From the NCBI GenBank assembly GCA_010015655.1, contig ML976714.1:409012-473011 (forward strand): a DNA stretch of 64,000 nt, read 5' to 3'. A program made the position numbers and the translations under genes. Under the pieces are notes generated by a model. The model was not told where the DNA came from. It ran no database searches and saw nothing but the letters and a program-made list of their open reading frames with translations. The DNA comes from Bimuria novae-zelandiae CBS 107.79 (taxonomy: Eukaryota > Ascomycota > Dothideomycetes > Pleosporales > Didymosphaeriaceae). Positions 25,439 to 37,749 of this stretch are shown here, piece by piece (the stretch's first letter is position 1; each line of letters opens with the position of its first letter).

Positions 25439-25569
25439 GGTTAGGAAGGCATTAAGACTAGAACACGAAAACAGCGACTTACGCGAGTATTTATATACGA
25501 TAACCGTATCTGTAGCTAAGGGGCGCGGAACGAGGATACTAAGGACGCTATCTAAAAGAGGGGAGGTGA

Positions 25570-26027
25570 TGTTAGGATCTAAACATGTATAGAACGCGGA
25601 GGACTAATAGGCCTTAGTAGAAGTGACACTTGGCGGGGTCGCGTAACCAAGGTTACGTGATATACTATCTAGCCAAGACATACTATCCTGCCAAGATTGT
25701 AGAAGGTGTACCATCTACGGACGGCGCGACTATCCATCGGAATCTAGGGACAATAGAAAGAGAGATAGACGGTAAGGTTTACCCTTCTTATATATAAACC
25801 CACACGAATACCCTTAAGGCATTTATGTTTAACCTGTTTATTAATCTATCGTTTAGATCTAAATAAGCAATCTTATTAATTTAATTATACTATATACACC
25901 TTTAATACTAACGCCCTTAGTAACAGGCGTAAGCTATTACTACAACCCTCTCTCGTCCTACTAGTACTCCTGCCCGAGAACCAACCTTAGCCCCTTAGAG
26001 AATAGCTACCTCTTTGGGAGTTTAACA
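25570..26027 (+). repeat. 3' LTR of G1 (458 bp)
   Basis: It has the same length and ends as the 5' LTR, and is followed by the duplication GTTAG (26028-26032). It differs from the 5' copy mainly by C/T and G/A transitions. Confidence 0.92.
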
Positions 26028-28418
26028 GTTAGTTCTCCTTCCTTATCTAAGGCTCGTAGAGAGTTTTCCTTTTATTAAAGCTTACCTAAGCTATTGCTAG
26101 TAGATTTTAGGGGAGGATTATACGTTTAATTTAGTCTATTTATAGATTGTGCTATTTTAGCTATTTATATCTAATAATAGCTTCGATATCTCCTATTTTG
26201 ACAATAGTGAAGACATGTTAACTCTCTAGGCCTTTTATATTAACTTATACTAGCGCTGTTTCGAGGCGTAGCTATTTATTACTATATCCTTATAACTAGA
26301 TCCTCTCTATAAGTCCTATTTACAGCGGTATTCTTTTATTATAATATAGTATATTATATTTTTTAATTACTTACGGGGCTATTAGACACGCGTTTACCCC
26401 TAGGTTAATAAGTGCTATAATATAATGTCCGTGCACTATAATATTTTTAATTACGCGCTTTTTAACTTAGCAAGTATTTATTTAATAAGCTATAATAATT
26501 ATACTATTACTAGTGTGGCTTATTACCTAGTAATAATCTAGTTTTTTAAGTCCTTAAACTTATTATAGCCCTCCTATAAGGCTTCTACCTCTTAAATCTA
26601 TCCCTTAAGTTAGACTAGTTTTAATACTTCTTTAATTATATACTATTTATATTATTATTTATATAGCGCGTAGGTCTCTCTAATTTTATTTAGCTTATAT
26701 ACTCCCTAATTCCCATGTTACAGATAGTTTAGAATAAGGTATTTATTCTAGGCTAGTGCTTCGTGTCCTAAATAGCTATTAAAGGAAGCTACTTCTTCCT
26801 ATAGGCTTAGGTATACAAAGCACTATAGGTTATATTAGTTTTATTTAATTACTAGGTAATCTACGTCTTTTTCTAGTTATATACTTTTTATTATTATACT
26901 AGTGTTGCGGGGGTCTACGCCCTAAGGGAACTAGCCTATCTTAAATATTTATTACTTATATAGCTTATAAGTAATATTAAAACATTAGTGCTAATTGTTC
27001 TATTTATAATACTTAGTTTAATAGGCTAAAAAGTATTTATAGTAGTTATTAGGCACGCTATACTAGTCTTTTTTAAGTCTATAGTGTTCTAAGCTTCTTA
27101 GGAAGTAAGAGGCCTTAACCCTAGCCTTAGAGTGCTATTGGCATCCTTTGCGCGTGCATTGCCACTATCTGGCGTATTTATGTCGTTCCTGTATCGTAAC
27201 CTGGCGTAGAAAATGCTTTGGGGGCCCCTGTAGCTTCTCGGCTAACCGGTAGGCGTCCCAAGCGTGTGGTCCTTGGACGATCACCTTTGCCTCACATCGA
27301 GACGGGTGGTGTAGTGTGCTGCTACACATCCAGCAGGTGTTGTCTGCCAGTCGCTGGAAGATTTGATATTCAGGAAGGGTTTTCCGTTCCTCCTTTTCTT
27401 CCATTGGCTCCGGGATCTCTTGCGTGAGATCCACTTCGTCGGCTTCTACCGGCGTGAGGGTGGCCATAGCCACTCGCAGGAGGTTAGTCGTATTGACCTT
27501 GGTCTCCTGACCTTCGCAATCCTTGGCGAAGTGACCCTGTTTGCCACATTAGAGGCAGGCTTTGTCCTTAAACCTTTGTTCTCGCTCTTCTTGCGAGATG
27601 CCCTGGTAGGCCTTCTTTGACTTGTACGGCTGTTTTCCTTTGCCGTTCCTTTTTCTGTACCATCGGGCTTTATCGGCCATGATAACGTCTCCGTCTCGGT
27701 CCCTTCCTGCGGGCCTGGTGTTGTTTTCCTTCCTGGAGAGCAGTTGGGTACCATGTTGTTTCTCTAGCTTTTGCTCGTACAGGCGATTGTCTGCTTTAAT
27801 AGCGTTATTAATAAGTTCTTTTAGGTCGTCTGCTATTACTTAGTAGACTAGTTTATTCTTAATTAATTTCTTTAGCCTATTATAGTAGGTAATTATAAGT
27901 AGGGCCTCTTCCTATTTATTAAGTTCCACTACTATCTATTTAAACTTTAAAGTATAAAATACTGCAAATTTTTTTTAGCGCAGGCGTTAAAGGCGTATTT
28001 TAGCTTAATATTTTTTATTAATAATGCTAAATATTTCTTTTACAGCCTTATAAAAGGACTTTTAGTTCTTAAAGGCGTCCTTAGTAGTATCTAAATTATA
28101 ATTCTCTAGTTTGTTATTCTTAAGAAAGTTATCTATTATTACTTTAGCCTATATAGCTACTTTATCTTATATATTTATGTAGGTAACTAGAATCTTATTT
28201 TATTCTATATTAAGAATATTCCTAGGTGACCCTTTCTAGTATAGGGTTTAGGTTTTAAGACTTTTAGTTAATGCTTTATATCTTCTTATTTACTTATTTT
28301 TTCGCCTATGTAGTTAATAATCTCCTAGAGCTAAGCTATTTAAGCCCCTTACTTAATAATTACTTTTTATAGTATTTTTTCCTTAGGTGCTAGAGCTGTA
28401 GTTATCGAGCTAGGTTTT
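26028..28418 (-). pseudogene. Gypsy G3, gag and proximal pol part
   Basis: The minus strand carries gag sequence from about 28410 down. A GC-normal island at about 27130-27830 retains intact coding sequence. It has a CCHC zinc knuckle (CL*CGKQGHFAKDC, one stop inside, near 27545) and, some 60 codons later, a second C-x2-C-x4-H-x4-C motif (CWMCSSTLHHPSRC, near 27320). Below 27130 the sequence is again heavily mutated. The right part is cut by copia C2 at GTTTT. It continues at 13726-11676 beyond G1. Confidence 0.78.
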
Positions 28419-31400
28419 TGTCGGTATACACATATCCCATCGCCTGAGGCTGCTTGATGCTGCCCAACGTACCGCCTCGATCCTACTTCGGTCCGACTCG
28501 CACCGAGCCCATGTATACCTTCGTAGCACCCACGTTCATAGATAGAATATACCAATAGCAATATACAAGACATTTGTTACTATTATCACCTGTATAATTA
28601 TATAAAGGCCTACTAACACTAATTAGTGATTGCATGGCAGTTATAGATAGTTAGGTTAGAAGAGATAGATCCTGTAGCCCCGCGCGTTCCCTAGTTATCT
28701 ATATTAGCGATAGAGTTATCTATGCTAAGTTCACTGTTAGCTATATTAGGCGTCTTATCTAGCTTAAGACTAATTATTCTAGCTATATTAGAGCGTTCTA
28801 AGACGCAGTCTATACACGCACTAACCCCTATCTAGTCGCGCTTAACCCGTGTATAATCTAAGACCACTAACGAGTCCCTAGCAAACACAGCCAGCACGAT
28901 ACGCGTTAATAATAATAAATAGTAAAAGAAATAGCTAGTAGTAATAGAGGCTGCACGCTTACATAAGAGAAGTTACTAGGAACTACTAATCTAAAGGCAA
29001 GAGAGTGGCGTTACATTAATTTAAAAATCTAGGACGATAAGATCGTAGCCCTAGACAATAAGGTAAACGTAACTATAGTAATAACGTACATCGCGCGTGC
29101 GATCGTGGACTATATAGATTAGCCTATAGTAGATGCAGAGCTCTTTAGTAAGTTCTATTAGGACTTTAAAGGATAAAATAAAGCCATGTTCTGGCGTGCG
29201 CATATAGTATACACTAAGGAACTAAAGCGGATCCTTTACGTTAAGGGCGTGTACACTAGTTATGTTAATATGTCACTAAGTAAAGCCATGGCTAAATTAC
29301 TACGCATAGAGAATTGCCCGAAATAGCTAGATAATTAGTTCTAATCTACTACCTTTAATAAGCGATTAGCCGCGTATATGCTACAAGAGCGGATAATACT
29401 AAGACAACACACTATAGGATTAGTATAACCCACGAACGTGGAGATAGCAGGTTAAACCTAGAGCTAAACCTCTATAAGGGTAGGAGACCAAGACGCAGAG
29501 GATTAAAGAACCTACGCTTAAGATAAGACACGCATCTAAGATTAAGCTAGTTAATAATTAGATTAAGAATAATAACTTATAGAACCACTTATAGAAATAA
29601 TTAAATAGACACCACGGGCGGACCAGCGATAGTAAAGTTAATAACCTCCTTTTTTATACAATAACTTTAATAGATTCCGCGAATACATACTAGCATACCC
29701 ACAACGTCTAAAAGGACAAAGCGTCCCTCCAATCATGCCCTCAGGTGACACAGACCCGTATAGGGCAATTCCCCTAATCGAGTTTAGCAACGAGAAACTG
29801 GATCTAAAGACAATTAATATCTTTACTAAGATATAGGACCGTGAGAAGAAGTACACAAGGAAGCTATATAACCTCCTAGATAATAAGCTAAAGATTTTTT
29901 ATAGTATCTACTATCACGTAGATATCTAACTAGACTAATTCTATATAGTCTTTCCGCGGATCCTGGAAGGCCGTGCACAGGAGTATTACCTTTACTTTAT
30001 TAATTAGCGGACGAACACATTCCTAACTGTGTACACAAAGCTAAAGAACTACTTTAACATAAATATTAATTACAGCCACTACTACGCGGACTGGACAACG
30101 ATATCTTTTATTAAAGTCTATAGGGAGAACCCTAATAAGACACCTTATAAGGTCCTTAACATTATGCTAGACAAGCTCTAGTTGTGTCAAAGGGCTCTTA
30201 GCCAGTAGTACATGGGAGAATATGCGCTCTAGACGACTATAATTATAGCATGCTAGGGCGTTAAAGAGTTTGCGATGGCGCTCTACAGGCCGTCCCTAGA
30301 GTATAAGGTCCTATTTAGAGATCTACGATCTTCGATCGAAAACTTGCTTGCTATAACTACCTCTATTAACTTTACTAAGACAGACTATAATAACCAGTAC
30401 TACTTAGACTGTTAATATACCATTAATAGCTCTAGAAGAACGTAAGAGGATTTTAACTTATAGAGTACACAAGACAAGTTTGTTAGCAAACGTGGCTAAC
30501 TTTAGTAGCGTTCTAGAGATAACTTGTAGACTAACACACGAAGCGATAAGAAGTGCTATATCTACGGCAAGATAGGCTATTAGTCTACAAACTATACGCT
30601 TAAGGAAAGAAGGCAATTTAAAGCATAGTATATTACATACTACAATATTACAGGCAAGTAGATAGAATTCACAATATTTCTTATTACGTACAAAGGGGAA
30701 GAAGTTAACTAGTTTTTTAAAAAGGAGCAAGAGGAAGAGGAAGAGGAAGAGGACTAGAGACTAGTAGTTAAGTACCTTATAGATTAGGCTTTTATGCACC
30801 AGGTAACTAGAGATAACGTCTATAGATATAAGGAACCTATAACGCTAGCAACGTAGTTCCTTATTAAGGACCACTACTTACGAGTTACGTACTAGGGCAT
30901 CCTCCCTAACACTAGTGCCTCTAACGTATTAACAGCTAGAAAGGAGCAATTTCAGGCGCTCCAAACTAAGGATCCTATAGTAACTTTAGACACGTCTACT
31001 ACTAGAAACGTATTAGTTTAATTTAGTAAAGGAAGTATTACTATATTAATTAAAACTACGCACGTGCGTATAGAGATTAGAAAAATTAAATTTAAGGTCT
31101 TAGACGTACTAACCTTGTTCCTCCTCTATCTAAAAGACATGGATTAGTTGCACGTATACTTTAATAATACTATAGATTAGCTAGTATAAGGGAAAGCAAC
31201 CTTCCTAGTAATTCGCAAATAGGGACATTCGTGGTTCCACCTAAGCAAGGCAGAGCACGCGCGGGTATTCCTTATAAAAACTAAGCTCTAACGTTTACAT
31301 TAGAGGTTTAGGCACCTGGCTATTAAATAGCTAATACAACTACTTAAACATGTAAGACATAATAACGTGGATAAATAGCTACTTTGCGAGATCTAAAAGT

Positions 31401-33777
31401 TATACTACTACTACTAAGCACACGATTAAGCGCCACGACGATTTAAATTCTAGCTAAAAAATAACTAGGAATTTAACTTTAAGATTTTCGTGGATATAAT
31501 ATACTTAAGTGGGAAGCCAGTGCTTTACGTGATTAATTTAGCTACAACCTTTAATAGCGCTCGATTTCTACAATCTATAAGTGCGAAAGACATCTAGGAG
31601 GCAATTTATTTACTATAGATTAATACGTACTAAGGGCCGCTAGACATTATTACCTATAACGCAGGTACCAACTTCGCATTTATTAAGTTTAGATCTAAGG
31701 CAAAGATTATAGGAATTACCTATAAATAGGTGCTAGTAGAGGCTTACTAGTCTATTAGCAAGGTAGAAAGGTACTATGCACCTCTTAGACGCGCGTACGA
31801 AATTATAAGAATAGAGCTTGACTCTAGCACTAGCAACGTCGCAGTGCTATAAATAGTAGTTAAGGCCGTTAACGACACCGCTAGCCTAGACGGACTTATA
31901 CCCACGCTGCTCGTCTTCGGCGTATACCCTCGGGTATCCATGGACTTGCTACTATCACCATCGACAATACGTCGCGCTAAAGCAATCTAGAAAGCGATAA
32001 AGGCGCTACGGAGGGCCGCAGCAAAACGTGCAATTAATAACCTTATTAGCTATAAAGTGTTTAGTTTTAAGCTATTTAACCTAACTATATATAATAGGCA
32101 TTGTATCTTTAAGTCGCGCATAATTCGCGAAGTTAAAGGCAAGACTATAATCCTGTATAAGAAATTACGACTTATTATTTAAGGCTATAATAATAAGGGC
32201 AAACACGAAATCCTAACGCAGTTGCTAACTATCTAATAAGCTAGTTAGCGCTTAATACTAGCCCTGGCACCCGCATTGCTTACTAAAGGCATGTCTATAA
32301 AACTACGCGATATCACACAGGCATACCTACAGGCATAAACTAAGCTATTTCGCACGATTTTGGCGCACCTGCCTAAGGAGCTTATAATAAAGTATCCTAA
32401 GGGTATAATTATTTGCGTGATTAAGCTACTATATAGAATCGCAGAGGCAGGAGTTCACTAGTTTACTACGTACTAAGGACACTACTATAAAGAGCTTGAC
32501 ATGGCTATATCTACGTATGACCCATGCCTCTTAATTACGAATAGAGAACTAGAAACGTTTGGTATAGTAGGTTTATAAATAGATAATACGCTCGCGATTA
32601 TAACACCTATATTCTTTAGCGCAGAGGACGCCGCGCTCTAGAAAGCTAACTTCTAAGCTAAGCTAAAGGAGAGACTATCTAAAGAGGTACTACTAGAGTT
32701 TAATAGATACACCCTTACGTTGCGCAGAGACGCTATTTAACTAACGTAAAAGGGGCAAGGAGCTAAGATTAATACTATTAATCTAAAGGTAATAGACTAA
32801 GTATAGAGATATATAGAGTAGCGCGCGCGCGGCGCGTATATTACTTTTATCTACTAACCTAAAGTATCTTTTAACCTTTCTATAGCTACGCAAATACAGT
32901 AACCTGCGGACACGGACTATAGGAAACTTAACTACTAACTAAAGTAGTAAGCTAAGAACTTGCAGCGAGGATTATAGTATATTCCCCTTAATCTTGCTAT
33001 AGCTAAATTAATAGTATTTATAAACGGTTCTTTTATAAATAACCAAGACCTTAGCTTATAGCTAGGGTACCTACTTGTCCTTATTAATAAGTCTAGTAGA
33101 TAAGATAATACGTTCGACATACGTAGTAACGTAATCTATTAGAGTTTAACTAAATGTAAACGCGTTACTAGAAGCGTCCTAATATTAGAGATATATAGTA
33201 TAGTTAGGAGCGTTGACATCGCTATCGCTATCTTAATAACACTTAAGATAATTACAGAACGCCTAGGTCTACCGTTGATCCCACTTGTTGTATGTATAGA
33301 CTTATACTCACTATATAAGTGCCTCGTCAAACTTAGCACCACGAATGAGAAGCGCCTAATAATCGACATTATAGCACTCCGCCAGTCGTACAAGCGCCGT
33401 GAGATCGTGGAGATCCGATAGATTAATGGTGAAGATAACCCTGCGGACGCACTTACGAAAGTTACGCTAAATCGCGCACTTAAACGATTTATTAATAGCA
33501 ATATGCTATTAATACGAGTAGAGGGATCTATGCAGTGACCTACGGAATAGTGTGCTACGATAATAAAAGGTTGCTAGTGTTGGTATACACATATCCCATT
33601 GCCTAAGGCTGCTTAATGCTGCCTAACGTACCGCCTCGATCCTACTTTGGTCCGACTCGCACCGAGCCCATGTATACCTTCGTAGCACCCACGTTTATAG
33701 ATAGAATATACTAATAGCAATATACAAGACATTCGTTACTGTTATCACCCGTACGATCGTACAAAGGCCTACCAACA
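28419..33777 (+). mobile_element. Ty1/copia element C2
   Basis: Two 200-bp LTRs (28419-28618 and 33578-33777) start TGTCGG or TGTTGG and end in AACA, with duplication GTTTT on both sides. Plus-strand order: gag about 28960-30700 with a zinc knuckle near 30550 (CYIYGKIGYQSTN, degraded from CCHC); protease near 30900; integrase about 31450-31850 (FVDIIYLSGKPVLYV, then KVERYYAPLRRAYE); reverse transcriptase about 32250-32900; RNase H to about 33520 (ALRQSYKRREIVEIR, then GEDNPADALTK). Many TAA/TAG stops make it inactive. The LTRs keep more GC than the interior. Confidence 0.9.
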
Positions 33778-33782
33778 GTTTT

Positions 33783-34255
33783 ACTATTATACTATAAGGT
33801 AGTTAAAACATTATAAGGCTCTTACACCTTATTTTAATTTAGGTTAGGGTAGTAAAGTATTATAGTACTTTATAAATTATTTAATAATATAAGTTAATGC
33901 AACACTTAGCGTGAGGCTAAATAATTTAATTTTATAATAAAGTAAAATAACTATTAGTCTATATAAGAGAACGTACTCGCATAGAAGATATATAAGTTAA
34001 CTATAAGGAGCATAATAAGGAAACTGTCCTGTATATATATCCTCCTTGTCCTATAGAATCCTATAATGTCCTATATCCTGGCATCGTGGGATCCCATGGG
34101 ATTTCCTAGGACGTTACGTGATAGGAGTCACGTGGTCCCATAGTGTCCTAGGGTCTTGGCGTCTGAAACAGCCTAGGACGTTACGTAAGCCCGAGGTGGG
34201 ACCCGCATGCCGTCATAAGGCTCGCTGTCCTATTGTCGACTTCTGGATCGTAACA
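33783..34255 (-). repeat. Probable 5' LTR and leader of gypsy G3
   Basis: On the minus strand this region begins TGTTACGATCC at 34255, typical of a gypsy LTR start, then a GC-normal stretch (34085-34255) and TATATATA-like boxes near 34033. It is AT-rich thereafter down to C2. A 15-bp direct repeat (CCTAGGACGTTACGT) occurs at about 34107 and 34172. Its position upstream of G3 gag on the same strand supports the call, but I found neither a partner LTR nor a matching target duplication. Confidence 0.45.
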
Positions 34256-36459
34256 TAGTATATTAGTAGCTTAGCGAGAGCTAGGTTACCTACTTTATTA
34301 ATAGACACAAGATCTATCTTATTTTAAAGTAGACTATTACTATAGATTATACGCGCTACTTAGCTAATTCTAAGTTAAAATACTATTTCTACTTTAAGCT
34401 CCTGTATTAAAAGATTACTAAATATCACCTTAAGGCTCGAGATATTGTTAAACTCCCAAAGAGGTAGCTATTCTCTAAGGGGCTAAGGTTGGTTCTCGGG
34501 CAGGAGTACTAGTAGGACGAGAGAGGGTTATAGTGATAGCTTGCGCCTGTCACTAAGGGCGTTAGTATTAAAGGTGTGTATAGCATAATTAAATTAACAA
34601 AGTTGCTTATTTAGATCTAAATAATAGATTAATAAACAGGTTAAACACGAATGCCTTAAGGGTATTCGTGTGGGTTTATATATAAGAGGGGTAAACCTTA
34701 CCGTCTATCTCTCTTTCTATCGTCCCTAGATTCCGATAGATAGTCGCGCTGTCCGTGGATGGTACACCTTCTATAATCTTGGCAGGATAGTATGTCTTGG
34801 CTGGATGGTACATCACGTGACCTTGGTTACGCGACCCCGCCAAGTGTCACTTCCACTAAGGCCCGTTAGTCCTCCGCGTTCCATACATGTTCAGATCCTA
34901 ACAGATATATATAATATAGATAAGAAAAGCTTCTTAATTAGCTTAATAGGTAAAAGTAAGAGGATATTTAGTAGGCGTTAATAAGAGAAGAAGGAGGTTT
35001 AAGTCTCTTTTTAAGATAAATTACATAAGTTTCTAATACTTCTAGCCTACTATTACGCTAATAAGAGCTCGCTACCTCTAGGCCTTATCTTCGTAGCTAT
35101 AAAAGGAGCTATATAATTAAGCTAGGTGCAAGATATTAAGGCAAGAGAATATAAGATACTTATTTTATTATTTTTAATAGGCTAGTTAAACGATAATATG
35201 GGGCTAGCTTAGCTTAAGCAGGTATTTAATCACTATATAAAATAGTAATTAGGTAGATAGAGATTACTTATTTTTAATAATTATAAATCTTATCTTATAA
35301 TAAAGTTTATTAGTTATTATAATTATTATAAGATACTTCTAATAGTCCTCCTTTCTTATTTAATTTATACGCTCTAGCTACTTAATATAGCGCTATTTAA
35401 GCTACTCTCTTAAGCCTACTCTAATAAGCTTACTAACTATCTATATAAGGCTTAAGGCCTTATTTTAATTAAGAAAGGAGACTTCTTCTTACTATTTTAA
35501 AAAGCTTAGCAGGCCTTATTTAAGTAATTAACTATATTAAAAGCGTTTAAAGCTACTAGTATATAGCTAATAGATCCTAACGTTATCCTTAAGAGATTCG
35601 CGAGTACGCTAGAAACTAAGTAAAGTTTATTATTAGGGCTTTTTAATAGTAATTAGAGAAAGCTTAATTAATTAGTCTAAGTTATTATTAATAATAATTA
35701 TTAGTATAAGGTAAAAAAGCTACGTTTAAGCGTTTATTATCTTTTTATATAGAATAAGCTTTTAAAGTATAAAAATAAGGGCTTAACGGAGGCTTTTTAG
35801 CATAAGTAAAAGTATAAGAAGAAAAGTAAAGTCCTTAACCTTTCATAGCGCTAAAATATTATAATAGCGCTATTTTCTAGTCTCCTTGTAAGACACGTAA
35901 GGCTTAAGCTAAAGAAGTAGTATAAGAGTAAGATAAAATAAAGGGGAAATTTTAAAAAGTATAGGCTAAAAAGTAGCGTAAAGAGGCTTAATTATAGTGT
36001 TAAGTTAAGCTTAAGGAGAAGCGTGTAGAGAGGTAAAGGCTAAAGGAGATAAGGGAGCTTAAGTAAGCTAAAAAAAAATAGCTAAACGCGTACGCAAAGT
36101 TAAAGCTTAATACTAAAAAAAAAACTATTTAATAAACCTAATAACGTAAGCGTAAAGCCTCTTAAGCGCCCTCTTTTAAGAATAAGCGTTAAAAATAAGT
36201 AATAGAGGATAGAGCTTATAATATAGTTATATCTCCTTTATTAGCTACTTTACTAAAGGTTATATTACGAGGGCGCAACGTTAACCTTTTATAAAAATAT
36301 AAATAGTATAAGTTAATCGTAAGTATCTAATTACTACAACACTATAGTCTTATTAGTATTAAGCTATTGTGTGGTGTTGTACAGCCTTATTCTTGAGATT
36401 GAGCAAATGGCGTTTCGGCGTGCGCGCTACGAATCCGTGCGCGCTGCGCACGGGCACGT
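34256..36459 (+). mobile_element. Pogo/Fot1 transposon P1, 5' truncated, with solo LTR inside
   Basis: Plus-strand translation gives the transposase from the end of its helix-turn-helix region (V-T-Y-F-I-N-R-H near 34285) to the catalytic core (DIYNIDKKSF across the LTR junction, the first Asp) and the later LIFNNYKSY block (the second Asp position, now Asn). The C-terminal tail is Lys/Arg-rich. Stops are TAA/TAG. Removing the solo LTR and one GATAT copy restores the frame exactly. The right end is a GC-rich inverted-repeat end that meets a TA at 36460. The first 380 bp or so of the element are missing. Confidence 0.75.
34446..34903 (-). repeat. Solo LTR of the G1 family, 458 bp, duplication GATAT
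   Basis: This reverse-oriented copy of the G1 LTR has exactly the same length. It starts TGTTAAACTC on the plus strand, ends CCTAACA, and is flanked by GATAT at 34441-34445 and 34904-34908. It was left by recombination between the LTRs of a full element that had inserted into P1. Confidence 0.92.
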
Positions 36460-37327
36460 TATTGTGCCCGACGGACTCGTGCACCGTGCGGGCTCGTGCA
36501 CCACCCTACTAAACAACGCGTCTATCTTAACTTTTTTAACATATAATAACTATACTACTATAGCACTAATTAATAAAGTGATTATAAATTTAAAAATATA
36601 TAAAATTAATAATAATTTTAGCCTCTAAGATATCGCGAAAAAATATAGTATACTATATTTAATACTAAGCTAAAAGTAGAACTATTAAACAGGCTTTTAA
36701 GTAGTTAAGTACGCCGCATAATAATTACTTAGCTTATAATAAGCGGAGGGACTTATAAAGTATATTAAAAGGCTTATAGCTTATAGGCTACCTCTTATAC
36801 GAGGTATAATTTAAAATTTTATGTTTAATATATTACAAAAGCACGTTAGAGAGGGCTAGGTTTTATATTTTATTAACTATAATTATAACTATTTTATTTT
36901 TAAATAGAGCGCTAGCATGGACGTTATACGCTACCAAGCTAACTTATAATATAAGTATAAGTTATACTTTAACTTCTTATATTATAAGTTTATTTAGTAT
37001 AAAATAAAGCCTTATAATATCTATAATATAGATAAAAAGGGCTTTATAGTTAGTATTACAGGATACTTAAAATAGGTATTTAGTTAGCTTAAATAAAAGG
37101 AAAATAAATTTAAGTAGTACTTTAAAATAGCTTTTAAAAGTAGGTAATAGTTATAATAACTATTAAAGTAAATAGGAGTGTTTTATTACTAGCCCTTATA
37201 TACTTATTAGCTAACTATATACTTTAATCCTTACAAGTAGCTTAAATTAAAGTAGGAAAGCACGGCGTGTTTATAAGCTTTTTATTAATAAAATAAATAA
37301 ATAATAATATTAGATTAGCTTAGTTAG

Positions 37328-37749
37328 TGTTAGGATCTGTATTTAGCATCACCAGGCTAACATTCCGAGACGACCAAGGTCTTATGGGAGCCAATGGTGG
37401 CACAGTAATGGGCAGACCACGTGACTGCTCGAAGCGCTCGAAGCGAGCAAGTTAAGCATGTGCAGAAAGCTAAGGCTGCGCTTAACATGCTCGAAGCGAG
37501 CAAGTCAAGCATGTTAAGTATATAGGAATATGAGGATAGACTCTTCTACCTTATGTTTAACTTGTTTATTAATCTATCGTTTGGATCTGAATAAGCAATC
37601 TTGTTGATTTAATTATGCTATATATACCTTTAATACTAACACCCCTTTAATACGCGTAAGCTATTAAGACCCCTTGTCTTATTACTACTACTCTTGCCCG
37701 AGAACTAACCTTAGCTACTTAGGGATTAGCTACCCTGTTAGACTTAATA
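37328..37749 (+). repeat. 5' LTR of G2 (422 bp)
   Basis: It begins TGTTAGGATCTG and ends TTAATA, where the expected final CA has become TA. U3 contains two near copies of CTCGAAGCGAGCAAGT plus a related half unit (about 37434-37512) that are partly self-complementary with CTTAACATGC. R-U5 matches G1. Confidence 0.9.

Larger units (their letters stand above)
13732..26027 (+). mobile_element. Ty3/gypsy chromovirus G1 with nested copia C1
   Basis: It is bounded by two 458-bp LTRs and a perfect GTTAG duplication. Order on the plus strand: gag (about 14270-15150) with a degraded CCHC zinc knuckle near 15070; aspartic protease (about 16170-16449, catalytic DLGA and late VILRLPWL); the insertion C1 (16643-22088); reverse transcriptase (about 22280-22960), where YLNDI shows Asp changed to Asn; RNase H (about 23100-23470); integrase (about 23600-24300); and a chromodomain (about 24650-24830, EFEVKK..KEYPHLENT). 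Without C1 and its duplication the element would be about 6.8 kb. Nearly all lesions are TAA/TAG, so it cannot move by itself. The minus strand near the 3' end carries a separate frame. Confidence 0.93.

Noticed and set aside
33139..33501. 120-codon minus-strand frame
   Set aside because: It is the shadow of the C2 RNase H and C-terminal region, which reads correctly on the plus strand.
36371..36628. 85-codon plus-strand frame
   Set aside because: It spans the P1/P2 TIR junction, and the GC-rich hairpins explain the lack of stops.
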